Assembly: GCA_003343845.1 (NCBI GenBank)
Contig: QAKK01000037.1
Span: 1-30,517, forward strand
Direction: 5' to 3'
DNA length: 30,517 nucleotides
From: Oscillospiraceae bacterium
GTDB lineage: Bacteria > Bacillota > Clostridia > Oscillospirales > CAG-272
The position numbers and the translations under genes were made by a program. Numbering within the stretch: the stretch's first letter is position 1; each line of letters starts with the position of its first letter. The notes beneath the pieces were generated by a model. That model did not search any database and was not told the DNA's origin. It worked only from the letters and a program-made list of their open reading frames with translations. Positions 7,777 to 15,666 of the stretch are shown in pieces.

Positions 7777-7984
7777 AGGCTTCCCCCGTTTTGGGAGTGC
7801 TGTCGCTGAAAGCGACTGATGATGGGTAGGATGCGTAAGCATCCGTCTGAGCAGCCTCGTTTTGCGCTGTAGAGACGCTATTCTGACGAATGGCTATCCC
7901 TCATCCGGTGCCGTGATGTTTCCCGTAAGGGAAACTCATTAGGAACGCTTGCGTTCCGTACCACACTTCCCAAAGGGGGAAGGT
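7777..7984. repeat. ~208-nt modular multi-hairpin repeat
   Basis: Ends are short inverted motifs (TTCCCCC near 7781, GGGGGAA near 7976). Between them lie separate small hairpins: GTCGCT/AGCGAC, GGATGC/GCATCC, TTTCCC/GGGAAA and GGAACGC/GCGTTCC, along with a CCCTCATC core. Similar elements lie at 20070-20275 and 28148-28315. The rest of the 7755-8169 gap (7985-8169) has only a short GACCCCTACGGTTTGTGCGC-type repeat and no gene. Confidence 0.7.
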
Positions 7985-8169
7985 ATGAAGTTAGATTGTG
8001 CACGAATGCGGGTCGTCGAGGCGCCGACCCCTACGGTTTGTGCGCATCTCCGGCTTCGCCCGTGCGGGTTTGTGCGCCTGCTTCACCGTCATTTTAGCAG
8101 GTTTTGCCCCGGGAATCAAGGCGGCATGCCCATTTTGCGTAATTTTGCGCTGAATTTTTCAAAAAAGGC

Positions 8170-8198
8170 TTGCAATCGCGCCGAAGATGTGGTACACT
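8170..8198 (+). promoter_or_regulatory. Promoter of the rimP-nusA-infB operon
   Basis: A -35 TTGCAA at 8170-8175, a 17-nt spacer and a -10 TACACT at 8193-8198 preceded by an extended TGG. A transcript from about 8205 would have a ~50-nt leader containing the Shine-Dalgarno and the hairpin before rimP. Confidence 0.75.
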
Positions 8199-8214
8199 AC
8201 CATATAAGAAAGAT

Positions 8215-8255
8215 AAGGAGAAAAAGAGTGGCTTGCCACTCTTTCTTTATTGTAG
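8215..8255 (+). promoter_or_regulatory. rimP leader: SD, hairpin with U-tract, then ATG
   Basis: AAGGAG at 8215-8220 is followed by a perfect 9-bp stem (8223-8231 with 8236-8244, loop CTTG), then a T-rich tract and an 11-nt spacer to the rimP ATG. No Shine-Dalgarno lies between hairpin and ATG. The hairpin looks like an intrinsic terminator and could act as an attenuator, or fold out to bring the SD next to the start. A GTG at 8228 lies 7 nt after the SD inside the stem. Confidence 0.6.
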
Positions 8256-8720
8256 ATGAAGAGTGCGAAGAATATCGCCGAGACCGTGCAGGAATTTCTC
8301 CTGCCTGTCGTGAACGAACTCGGCTATTACCTCTGGGACGTCGAGTACGTCAAGGAGGGCAGCGAATGGTATCTGCGGATCACCATTGACAGCGAGGACG
8401 GCATCACGATCGACGACTGTGAGCGCGTGCACCGCGCGATCGACCCGGTCATCGACGCGCACGACCCGATCGAGAATTCCTATCATCTCGAGGTCTCGTC
8501 GCCCGGCATCGAGCGCGTGCTGCGCACCGAAGAACACATCGAGGCGTTTGCAGGCGAGGAGGTCGAGGCAAAGCTGTTTGCACCGATCGATGGCAAGAAG
8601 ACGCTGCGCGGCATTCTCGGCGGCATCGAGGACGGCCGTGTCATTCTCACCGTCGGCGACACCGAATACCGCATCGAGCATGCGAAGATCTCGCGGTTGA
8701 CCACGGTTTTTGATTTTTGA
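8256..8720 (+). CDS. rimP: Ribosome maturation factor RimP
   Basis: A 154-aa RimP (YlxS). It is needed for late 30S subunit assembly and binds 16S precursor particles with S12/S19-side contacts. The N-terminal domain shows LGYYLWDVEYVKEGSEWYLR (~21-40) and the diagnostic CERVHRAIDPVIDAHDPI, then YHLEVSSPGIERVLRT (~74-89). The C-terminal SH3-like half is also present. An in-frame stop lies immediately before the ATG, so no upstream start exists. It is the first gene of the rimP-nusA-ylxR-ylxQ-infB order typical of Firmicutes; nusA follows at 8793. Translation probably depends on the unusual leader upstream. Confidence 0.95.
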   Translation: MKSAKNIAETVQEFLLPVVNELGYYLWDVEYVKEGSEWYLRITIDSEDGITIDDCERVHRAIDPVIDAHDPIENSYHLEVSSPGIERVLRTEEHIEAFAGEEVEAKLFAPIDGKKTLRGILGGIEDGRVILTVGDTEYRIEHAKISRLTTVFDF

Positions 8721-8760
8721 TTGAATTTACCGGACGCCCACGGCGTCAGTACGAAGAAGA

Positions 8761-8792
8761 AAGGGAGCGGCTGCTGCCGCTTGGGTAAGGAC
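8761..8792 (+). promoter_or_regulatory. nusA start region: SD-like run, hairpin, 11 nt, ATG
   Basis: AAGGG at 8761-8765 is followed by stem AGCGGC/GCCGCT (8766-8771 with 8776-8781, loop TGCT) and then 11 nt to the nusA ATG. A TAAGGA also lies just before the ATG, but only 1 nt from it, which is too close for normal use. A second hairpin, GACGCC/GGCGTC, lies just upstream at 8733-8747. Confidence 0.5.
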
Positions 8793-9815
8793 ATGAACGC
8801 GGAATTTTTTGAGGCGCTGGACCTGATCGAAAAGGAAAGAGGCATTCCGAAGGCATACATGCTGGAGAAGGTCGAGGCGGCGCTCATCAGCGCGTACAAG
8901 CGTGACAAGGACGGCAACGCCAACGTGCGCGTGGACATCGACCCGGAGAAGAAGACGGTGCGCATGTTCCAGCAGCTCGAGGTCGTCGAGGAGGTCGAGA
9001 ACCCCATCACGCAGATCTCGCTTGCCGACGCGCAGGCGCAGAACAAGCGCATGAAGCTCGGCTCGATCCTCGAGGTCGAGGTCAAGACCAAGAACCTGCG
9101 CCGCCTTGCCGCGCTGACCGCAAAGCAGGTCATCGTGCAGGGCATCCGCGAGGCGGAGCGCGCCAACATCGTCAAGGAATATGAGTCGAAGCGCGAGGAG
9201 ATCGTCACCGCGACGGTCGTCCGCGTGGATGAGATGAACGGCAATGTCGTGCTGGACACCGGCACGAGCAATGCCACGCTGCTGCTCTCCGAGCAGATCC
9301 CCGGCGAGCACTTTGCCGTCGGCGACCGCGTGAAGGTCTACATCACCGAGGTCAGCCGCGAGACGCACGGGCACATCGTCACCCTGTCGCGCCGCCATCC
9401 GGGTCTGGTCAAGCGCATGTTTGAGCTGGAGATCCCCGAGATTGCGGACGGCACGGTTCTGGTCCGCGCCGTTGCCCGCGAGGCGGGCAGCCGCACGAAG
9501 ATCGCGGTCGAGTCCCGCGACCCGAACGTGGATCCCGTCGGCGCATGTATCGGCAACCGCGGCGCGCGTATCGGTGCGATCATTGATGAGCTGCGCGGCG
9601 AAAAGGTGGACATCGTGCGCTACAGCGACGATCCCGCCGAGTTCATCCGCGAGGCGCTCTCGCCCGCCGAGGTCATCTCGGTTGAGCTGGACGGCGAGCG
9701 CAGCGCCCGCGTCACGGTGTACCCTGATCAGCTGTCGCTGGCGATCGGCAAGGAGGGGCAGAACGCCCGCCTCGCTGCGCGTCTCACCGGCTTCAAGATC
9801 GACATCAAGGCATAA
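8793..9815 (+). CDS. nusA: Transcription termination/antitermination factor NusA
   Basis: A 340-aa NusA of the short Firmicutes type without C-terminal acidic repeats. It binds RNA polymerase and nascent RNA and promotes pausing, intrinsic termination or rRNA antitermination. The N-terminal polymerase-binding domain (1-~125) starts MNAEFFEALDLIEKERGIPK. An S1 domain follows (~135-200: EEIVTATVVRVDEMNGNVVL). Two KH domains follow, with GACIGNRGARIGAIIDEL in KH1 and LAIGKEGQNARLAARLTG in KH2. The frame is open back to a TTG at 8721, but the extra 24 residues do not resemble NusA, so I use 8793. In other bacteria NusA regulates its own operon, which makes the rimP leader terminator-like hairpin worth noting. 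Confidence 0.95.
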   Translation: MNAEFFEALDLIEKERGIPKAYMLEKVEAALISAYKRDKDGNANVRVDIDPEKKTVRMFQQLEVVEEVENPITQISLADAQAQNKRMKLGSILEVEVKTKNLRRLAALTAKQVIVQGIREAERANIVKEYESKREEIVTATVVRVDEMNGNVVLDTGTSNATLLLSEQIPGEHFAVGDRVKVYITEVSRETHGHIVTLSRRHPGLVKRMFELEIPEIADGTVLVRAVAREAGSRTKIAVESRDPNVDPVGACIGNRGARIGAIIDELRGEKVDIVRYSDDPAEFIREALSPAEVISVELDGERSARVTVYPDQLSLAIGKEGQNARLAARLTGFKIDIKA

Positions 9816-9818
9816 TCT

Positions 9819-10088
9819 ATGGAGAAAGTCAAAAAAATTCCGCAGCGCAAGTGCATCGGCTGTGCCGAGCGGCGCGACAAGGGGGATCTGATGCGCATCG
9901 TGCGCACGCCGGACGGCGAGATCCGCTTTGACACGACCGGGCGGGCAGCGGGGCGCGGCGCGTACCTCTGCAAGAGCAAAAAATGCCTTGCACGCGCGCG
10001 CAAGACCCGCCGGCTGGAGCAGAACCTCGGGGTGGAGATCCCGGACGCGGTCTATGCGGCGCTGGAAAGCGAGCTTGCGGATGACTGA
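9819..10088 (+). CDS. rnpM: RNase P modulator RnpM (YlxR, DUF448)
   Basis: An 89-aa YlxR-family protein. KIPQRKCIGCAERRDKGDLM at the N-terminus carries the conserved R-x-C-x2-C signature, followed by GRAAGRGAYLCKSKKCLARA at ~42-61. The family is RNA-binding; B. subtilis YlxR (RnpM) is reported to bind and modulate RNase P. It starts 3 nt after the nusA stop and overlaps ylxQ by 8 nt, so translational coupling is likely. Confidence 0.9.
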   Translation: MEKVKKIPQRKCIGCAERRDKGDLMRIVRTPDGEIRFDTTGRAAGRGAYLCKSKKCLARARKTRRLEQNLGVEIPDAVYAALESELADD

Positions 10089-10416
10089 TACACAGAAAAA
10101 TACACAGAAAACGGCGCGTGCGCTCTCGCTGCTCGGCATCTGCAAGAAGGCGGGGCGGCTGACAAGCGGGGTTCCGCTGGTCTGCGACGCGATCCGCGAA
10201 GGGCATGTCCGGCTCGTGGTCTACGCTGCGGGCGCAGCGGAGAATTCGACAAAGCGCGTCACCGACAAGGCAAAGAGCTATCATACGGCGGCGCTTGCGA
10301 TCGACACGACGCCAGAGGCGCTCGGGCGCGCCGTCGGCAAGAGCGGCGCGGTCGCCGCGGTCGGCGTCACCGACGCCGGGTTTGCGGGCGCACTCACGAA
10401 GATTTTACAGAGTTAA
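10081..10416 (+). CDS. L7Ae-family putative ribosomal protein YlxQ
   Basis: A 111-aa member of the L7Ae/L30e/S12e/Gadd45 fold. LLGICKKAGRLTSGVPLVCD at ~16-35 and the following VRLVVYAAGAAENSTKRV are the usual family features; these proteins bind kink-turn RNA. The ATG at 10081 lies inside the ylxR end (8-nt overlap). The frame is open further upstream but only as a shadow of ylxR. Position between ylxR and infB is the standard Firmicutes order. Confidence 0.88.
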   Translation: MTDTQKNTQKTARALSLLGICKKAGRLTSGVPLVCDAIREGHVRLVVYAAGAAENSTKRVTDKAKSYHTAALAIDTTPEALGRAVGKSGAVAAVGVTDAGFAGALTKILQS

Positions 10417-10454
10417 GTCGCCGGGTTTCCGGCATTCGGCAGCATTTGATAGAA

Positions 10455-10496
10455 AGAAAGGATTTTTGCGCATCCGCGCAAAAGGGGAAACGACGC
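10455..10496 (+). promoter_or_regulatory. infB start region: purine run, hairpin, GGGG, ATG
   Basis: AGAAAGGA (ending 10462) is followed by a perfect 8-bp stem, TTTTGCGC/GCGCAAAA (10464-10471 with 10476-10483, loop ATCC), then GGGG and 9 more nt to ATG 10497. The GGGG after the hairpin could itself be the Shine-Dalgarno, so here the hairpin is not strictly needed to position one. Confidence 0.45.
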
Positions 10497-13370
10497 ATGG
10501 CACAAAATCAGCAGTACCGTATCAACCAGTTGGCAAAGGAGCTTGGCATCAAGGGCAAGGACGTCATCACGATCCTCGCCGAACACGGCATCGAGGGCAA
10601 GTCCTCGTCCGGCGCTCTCGACCCCGACGAGTTTGGTCTGGTCATGGACGTCCTCAGTAAGAAGAAGCAGATCACAAGTCTCGATTCTTACCTTGACGGC
10701 GACGTTGTCATCGTGACGAATGGGCAGAAGGAAGCTGCCGCAAAGGCTGTCGAGGAAGCAAAGGCGAAGGCGGAGGCAGAGGTGAAAGCCGCCGAGGAAG
10801 CGAAGAAAGCTGCCGAGGAAAAGGCGCGTGCCGAAGCCGAGGCAAAGAAAGCTGCCGAGGAGGCTGCAAAGGCGGCTGCCAAGGCAGAGAGCCAGGCGAA
10901 GGTCAAGGCAAAGGGACTTTCCGCCGCGCAGGCGATCGAAGAGAAGGCGCGCGCCGCAGCCGCACGCGCGCAGACAAACCGCCCGCAGGGGGCGGGGCGT
11001 CCCTTCGGGGACAGACCGCAGGGGCAGAACCGTCCTTACGGCGACAGAACACAAAACGGCGGACAGCGCCCGACGGGCGACCGTCCGCAGCAGAACCGCC
11101 CGTATGGCGACAGACCGCAAAACGGCGCGCAGCAGCGTCCGTTCGGCGACCGCGCGCCCGGCGGCATGAACCGTTCCTTCGGCGACAGACCGCAGGGGGC
11201 GGGCGCCGCACAGCCGAAGAATTTCGGCGACCGCTTTGAGCGCAAGTCGTTTGAGAGCGGCAAGAGCGGCTACGACAAGAAGCCGCAGCGTTCGGGCGGC
11301 TTTGACAAGGGTGAGGGCAACGAGCGCCGCACGGTGCAGAAGTTCACCGCGCCGATCAGCCAGATGCAGCGCGTCGCCGTGACCGACGGTCCGGCAAAGC
11401 CGCGCGGCAGCGTCCGCGTCGTCGATACGCGCACGACCACGGTCGATCTCTCGCGCTATGACGAGAAGCTGGAGACCCTGGCAGGCGGCTACGGCGACCG
11501 CAGCGTCAGCCGACAGAAGCTGAAGAAGCAGGATACGCGCGGACAGTACAGCAAGGCGAAGGACAAGGAAAAGCTGGCGGTCGAGCGCATGAAGAAAGCC
11601 GAGCTGGAGAAGGCGCGCAAGAAGCAGCTCGAGATCACCGTGCCCGATGAGATCACGGTGCAGGAGCTGGCGTCCCGCCTGAAGGTGACGGCAGCAGAGG
11701 TCATCAAGCGCCTGATGAAGATGGGCGTGATGGCAACACTCAACCAGACCGTGGATTACGACACCGCGTTCCTCGTCGCCGACGAGCTCGGCGCGAAGGT
11801 CACGAAGGAAGTTGTCGTCACCATTGAGGAGCGCCTCTTTGACGAGGCGGAGGACGACGATGACAAGCTCGTCACGCGCGATCCCGTCGTCTGCGTCATG
11901 GGTCACGTTGACCACGGTAAGACGTCGCTGCTCGACGCGATCCGGCACACCAATGTGACCAGCGGCGAGGCAGGCGGCATCACGCAGGCGATCGGCGCAT
12001 ACCGCGTCAATCTGAACGGCAGAAACATCACCTTCCTTGACACCCCGGGTCACGAGGCGTTCACCGCGATGCGCGCAAGAGGCGCGCAGGCGACCGATAT
12101 TGCGATCCTCGTGGTCGCCGCGGACGACGGCATCATGCCGCAGACCGTCGAGGCGATCAACCATGCCAAGGCGGCTGGCGTTGACATCATCGTCGCCATC
12201 AACAAGATGGATAAGCCGGGTGCAAACCCCGACGCCGTCATGACCGGGCTTACCAACTATGAGCTTGTGCCCGAGGAATGGGGCGGCGACACGATTTGCG
12301 TGCCTGTTTCCGCCGTGACCGGCATGGGCATCCCGGATCTGCTGGAAAATGTCCTGCTCGTGGCGGACGTCAAGGAGCTGAAAGCCAACCCGAACCGCCG
12401 CGCAAAGGGTATCGTCATCGAAGCAAAGCTGGATAAAGGCCGCGGACCCGTTGCCACTGTCCTCGTACAGAACGGTACGCTCCACGCGGGCGACATCGTC
12501 ATTGCCGGTACGGCGGTCGGCCGTGTCCGCGCGATGATCGACGACAAGGGCAAGACGGTCAAGGAGGCAGGTCCCTCCGTTCCGGTCGAGCTGGTCGGTC
12601 TGGACGCCGTGCCCGAGGCGGGCGACGAATTCGGCGCGGTCGAGGACGAGCGCATGGCGCGCACCCTTGCGGAGCAGCGCCGCGACAAGGCAAAGGACGA
12701 GCGCTTCAAGGCAAACACGGTCGGCAAGCTGGAGGATCTGTTCTCCCGCATGTCGGACGGCGTCAAGGATCTGAACATCGTGGTCAAGGCAGACGTCGGC
12801 GGCTCGGCAGAGGCAGTCAAGCAGTCGCTTGTCAAGCTGTCGAACGACGAGGTCAAGGTCAATGTCATTCACAGTGCGGTCGGCGGTATCACCGAGAACG
12901 ACGTCATGCTGGCGGCGGCATCCGGCGCGATCATCGTCGGCTTCAATGTCCGCCCGGATAAGCAGGCGATCGATGCCGGTGAGCGTCAGGGCGTGGATAT
13001 CCGCACCTACCGCATCATTTACGAGTGCATCGAGGAGATCGAGAAGGCGATGAAGGGTATGCTTGCCCCCACCTTCAAGGAGAATCTGCTCGGTCACGCG
13101 CAGGTGCGCCAGACGATCCATGTGCCCTCGGTCGGCACGATCGCGGGCTCCTATGTCCAGGACGGCAAGATCACGCGCAACGCGCAGATCCGCGTCATCC
13201 GCGACGGCGTTGTCGTCTTCGAGGACAAGATCGCATCGCTGCGCCGCTTCAAGGACGATGTCCGCGAGGTTGCCGCAGGCTATGAGTGCGGTATCGGTCT
13301 CGAGAAGTTCAACGACATCAAGGAAAACGACGTGCTCGAAGCGTTTGTGATGGAAGAAGTAGAGAGATAA
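10497..13370 (+). CDS. infB: Translation initiation factor IF-2
   Basis: A 957-aa IF-2, the GTPase that places fMet-tRNA on the 30S subunit and promotes subunit joining. The N-terminus (1-~55) is an IF2-N domain. Residues ~78-140 are an Ala/Lys/Glu-rich helical linker. Residues ~162-245 are a low-complexity segment with seven [F/Y/T]GDR repeats, rich in Q, R, P and G. A second IF2-N-like domain (TVQELASRLKVTAAEVIKRL) precedes the G domain. G1 is GHVDHGKT at 469-476, G3 DTPGH at 515-519 and G4 NKMD at 569-572. C-terminal domains II-IV end in GYECGIGLEKFNDIKENDVL. ATG 10497 was chosen over the upstream open frame because MAQNQQYRINQLAKELG is the typical N-terminus. The rbfA-type gene that usually follows is absent; repeats and ygiQ come next. 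Confidence 0.96.
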   Translation: MAQNQQYRINQLAKELGIKGKDVITILAEHGIEGKSSSGALDPDEFGLVMDVLSKKKQITSLDSYLDGDVVIVTNGQKEAAAKAVEEAKAKAEAEVKAAEEAKKAAEEKARAEAEAKKAAEEAAKAAAKAESQAKVKAKGLSAAQAIEEKARAAAARAQTNRPQGAGRPFGDRPQGQNRPYGDRTQNGGQRPTGDRPQQNRPYGDRPQNGAQQRPFGDRAPGGMNRSFGDRPQGAGAAQPKNFGDRFERKSFESGKSGYDKKPQRSGGFDKGEGNERRTVQKFTAPISQMQRVAVTDGPAKPRGSVRVVDTRTTTVDLSRYDEKLETLAGGYGDRSVSRQKLKKQDTRGQYSKAKDKEKLAVERMKKAELEKARKKQLEITVPDEITVQELASRLKVTAAEVIKRLMKMGVMATLNQTVDYDTAFLVADELGAKVTKEVVVTIEERLFDEAEDDDDKLVTRDPVVCVMGHVDHGKTSLLDAIRHTNVTSGEAGGITQAIGAYRVNLNGRNITFLDTPGHEAFTAMRARGAQATDIAILVVAADDGIMPQTVEAINHAKAAGVDIIVAINKMDKPGANPDAVMTGLTNYELVPEEWGGDTICVPVSAVTGMGIPDLLENVLLVADVKELKANPNRRAKGIVIEAKLDKGRGPVATVLVQNGTLHAGDIVIAGTAVGRVRAMIDDKGKTVKEAGPSVPVELVGLDAVPEAGDEFGAVEDERMARTLAEQRRDKAKDERFKANTVGKLEDLFSRMSDGVKDLNIVVKADVGGSAEAVKQSLVKLSNDEVKVNVIHSAVGGITENDVMLAAASGAIIVGFNVRPDKQAIDAGERQGVDIRTYRIIYECIEEIEKAMKGMLAPTFKENLLGHAQVRQTIHVPSVGTIAGSYVQDGKITRNAQIRVIRDGVVVFEDKIASLRRFKDDVREVAAGYECGIGLEKFNDIKENDVLEAFVMEEVER

Positions 13371-13386
13371 ATTCGATCGTGACGGC

Positions 13387-13506
13387 GGACTGGAAAAAGC
13401 GCGCAGACCGCGAAACGGATTTCGCTCTGCACCGAAAGCTTCGACTGGCGTACAAAGTACGCCGACGCTCGCTTTCGGCGCAGTCTGCATCCCTTTTTCT
13501 GCGTCC
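13387..13506. repeat. 120-nt nested palindromic element
   Basis: Successive arms pair towards a centre near 13455: GGAC/GTCC (13387/13503), AAAAAG/CTTTTT (13394/13493), GCAGAC/GTCTGC (13403/13483), CCGAAAGC/GCTTTCGG (13432/13471) and GGCGTAC/GTACGCC (13447/13457, loop AAA). A side hairpin CGAAA/TTTCG lies at 13411-13424. It looks like a small non-coding mobile or REP-like element between infB and ygiQ. Confidence 0.65.
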
Positions 13507-13510
13507 GATT

Positions 13511-13578
13511 CTCAAAGTTTTTTGAAAGGGTGTGGGGAAACTTTTTGTGAAAAAAAGTTTCCCCACTGTTTTATTCTA
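13511..13578 (+). terminator. Hairpin repeat/terminator immediately upstream of ygiQ
   Basis: A CAAAG/TTTGA half-hairpin and GAAAGGG are followed by a 15-bp stem (GTGGGGAAACTTTTT with AAAAAGTTTCCCCAC) and TGTTTTATT. It can terminate the infB operon. It ends only 12 nt before the ygiQ ATG, which has no Shine-Dalgarno of its own. A related copy in reverse orientation lies at 17433-17492. Confidence 0.7.
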
Positions 13579-15570
13579 ATGGAACAACAGTTTCTGCCCA
13601 CAAACCGCGCCGAGATGGAGGCGCGGGGCTGGGGCGAGGTCGATTTTGTCTACGTCAACGGCGACGCCTATGTGGATCACCCGTCCTTCGGCGCGGCGAT
13701 CATCACGCGCGTGCTGGAGGACGCAGGCTTTCGCATCGGCTTTCTGGCGCAGCCGGACTTCCGCTCGGCGGAGGCGTTCCGCACATTCGGGCGTCCGCGC
13801 CTCGGCTTCCTTGTCAGCGCCGGCAACATCGACTCCATGGTCGCGCATTATACCGCCGCGAAGAAAAAGCGCTCCTACGACTACTATTCCCCCGGCGGCA
13901 AACCGGGGCTGCGCCCCGATCGCGCCACCATCGTCTATTCCAATCGTATCCGCGAGGCATACGGCGATATTCCGATCATCCTCGGCGGCATCGAGGCGTC
14001 GCTGCGCCGTTTTGCGCATTACGACTACTGGGACGATAAGGTGCGCCGCTCGCTGCTTGTGGACAGCCGCGCCGACATGATCACCTACGGCATGGGCGAG
14101 AAGATTCTCGTCGCCGTGGCAAAGCTGCTTGACCGCGGCGTGCCGATCCGCAAGATCCGCGACGTGCGCGGCACGGTCTTCCTCATCAAAAAGGGTGAGC
14201 GGGTGCATTTTCCCGCGGTCGAAACCTATGATTACGACACGCTGAAGACCGACAAGCGCGCCTATGCCGATGCCTACGGCATTCAATACCGCAACCAGGA
14301 TGCGATCTACGGCAAGGCGATCCTCGAGGACTACGGCGACAAGGTGTTGGTGCAGAACCCGCCCATGCCCCCGCTCGAGCGCGAGGAGCTCGATCATGTG
14401 TATGCGCTCCCCTATATGCGCACCTGGCATCCCATGTATGCAAAGGACGGCGGCGTTCCCGCGATCGAGGAGGTGCGCTTTTCAATCACGCACAACCGCG
14501 GCTGCTTCGGCGGCTGCAACTTCTGCGCGCTCGCGTTCCACCAGGGGCGCACCGTGCGCTCCCGCAGCATCGAGTCGGTCGTCCGCGAGGCGAAGCTCAT
14601 CACCGAGATGCCGGATTTCAAGGGCTACATTCACGACGTCGGCGGTCCGACCGCCAATTTCCGCTACGGCGCGTGCAAAAAGCAGCTTACCGACGGCGTC
14701 TGCGCGGGGCGGAAATGCTTGGCGCCCACGCCCTGCAAGAACCTCGTCGCCGACCACAGCGAGTACATTGAGCTGCTCCGCGCGGTCGAAGCCCTGCCGA
14801 AGGTGAAGAAGGTGTTCATCCGCTCGGGCATCCGCTTTGACTACATGCTCTGCGACAAGAGCGACGCTTTCTTCCGCAAACTGGTGCGCGATCACGTCAG
14901 CGGGCAGCTCAAGGTCGCGCCCGAACACTGCGACGACCGTGTGCTGCGCCTGATGGGCAAGCCGCCGTTTGAGGTCTATGAGAAGTTCCGCGAGAAGTAC
15001 TTCCGCCTGACGCGTGAATGCGGGCTTGAACAGTATCTCGTGCCCTATCTGATGAGCAGTCACCCGGGTTCCACGCTCGAGAGCGCGGTCAATCTTGCGC
15101 TTTGCCTCAAGCGTGACGGCTACGCGCCCGAGCAGGTGCAGGACTACTACCCCACGCCGGGTACGCCCTCGACGGTCATGTATTACACGGGCATCAATCC
15201 GCTCGACGGCAAGGAGGTCTATGTTGCGCACGATTACCACGAAAAGCAGTTGCAGCGCGCGCTGCTCCAGTACAACCGCCCGCAGAACTATGATCTCGTG
15301 GTCGAGGCACTGCAAAAATGCGGGCGCACCGACCTCATCGGAAACGGTCCGGACTGCCTGATCCGTCCGCGCGGCAGCGCACCGCACGGCGGCGCGCACA
15401 GGGACGGCAAACCGCTTCGCGGCAGCCGGCAGACCCGCCCTGCGGCGGGCGACCGCGCGCGGAGCGACAGCCGCCGCAGCCCCGCAAAGCCGGGAAAACC
15501 GCAGAAACCTGCCGCCCGCACCGGCGACCGCGGCAGAACCTCCCGCACGCACAAGAATAAGAAGAAATAA
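13579..15570 (+). CDS. YgiQ-family radical SAM protein
   Basis: A 663-aa radical SAM enzyme of the YgiQ family (UPF0313). The N-terminus (QQFLPTNRAEMEARGWGEVD, then DAYVDHPSFGAAII) fits the family and sets the start at 13579, not at the upstream TTG. A B12-binding-like N-domain (~1-200) precedes the cluster motif CFGGCNFC (C-x3-C-x2-C, ~residues 311-318), which binds the [4Fe-4S] cluster for SAM cleavage. LKVAPEHCDDRVLRLMGKP at ~445-465 and YPTPGTPSTVMYYTG are also diagnostic. The last ~65 residues are a low-complexity basic tail rich in R, K, G and P. The substrate of the family is unknown to me. There is no SD between the upstream hairpin and ATG. It has its own terminator at 15620-15652. 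Confidence 0.9.
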   Translation: MEQQFLPTNRAEMEARGWGEVDFVYVNGDAYVDHPSFGAAIITRVLEDAGFRIGFLAQPDFRSAEAFRTFGRPRLGFLVSAGNIDSMVAHYTAAKKKRSYDYYSPGGKPGLRPDRATIVYSNRIREAYGDIPIILGGIEASLRRFAHYDYWDDKVRRSLLVDSRADMITYGMGEKILVAVAKLLDRGVPIRKIRDVRGTVFLIKKGERVHFPAVETYDYDTLKTDKRAYADAYGIQYRNQDAIYGKAILEDYGDKVLVQNPPMPPLEREELDHVYALPYMRTWHPMYAKDGGVPAIEEVRFSITHNRGCFGGCNFCALAFHQGRTVRSRSIESVVREAKLITEMPDFKGYIHDVGGPTANFRYGACKKQLTDGVCAGRKCLAPTPCKNLVADHSEYIELLRAVEALPKVKKVFIRSGIRFDYMLCDKSDAFFRKLVRDHVSGQLKVAPEHCDDRVLRLMGKPPFEVYEKFREKYFRLTRECGLEQYLVPYLMSSHPGSTLESAVNLALCLKRDGYAPEQVQDYYPTPGTPSTVMYYTGINPLDGKEVYVAHDYHEKQLQRALLQYNRPQNYDLVVEALQKCGRTDLIGNGPDCLIRPRGSAPHGGAHRDGKPLRGSRQTRPAAGDRARSDSRRSPAKPGKPQKPAARTGDRGRTSRTHKNKKK

Positions 15571-15619
15571 CAGGCAGAGCCGCAAAGGTTCGCAGAAATT
15601 TTACGTCCATTATACCCCC

Positions 15620-15652
15620 ATCCCGCGCAGTCCAAATTGCGCGGGATTTTTC
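15620..15652 (+). terminator. Intrinsic terminator after ygiQ
   Basis: ATCCCGCGCA and TGCGCGGGAT pair around an 8-nt loop, followed by TTTTT. Confidence 0.88.
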
Positions 15653-15666
15653 CTTGCAAAATACAC

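Noticed and set aside
8721..8792. TTG-initiated extension of NusA
   Set aside because: The 24 extra residues do not resemble NusA, and no SD precedes the TTG, which directly abuts the rimP stop.
10413..13490. 1025-codon minus-strand open frame opposite infB
   Set aside because: Antisense to a certain IF-2 gene; leucine/arginine/aspartate-rich with no recognisable domain and no SD. It is a by-product of codon bias.
13522..13578. TTG-initiated N-terminal extension of YgiQ
   Set aside because: It would translate the hairpin repeat (MKGCGETFCEKKF) and does not match YgiQ N-termini; ATG 13579 does. An SD-like GAAAGGG just before the hairpin is discussed as a finding instead.
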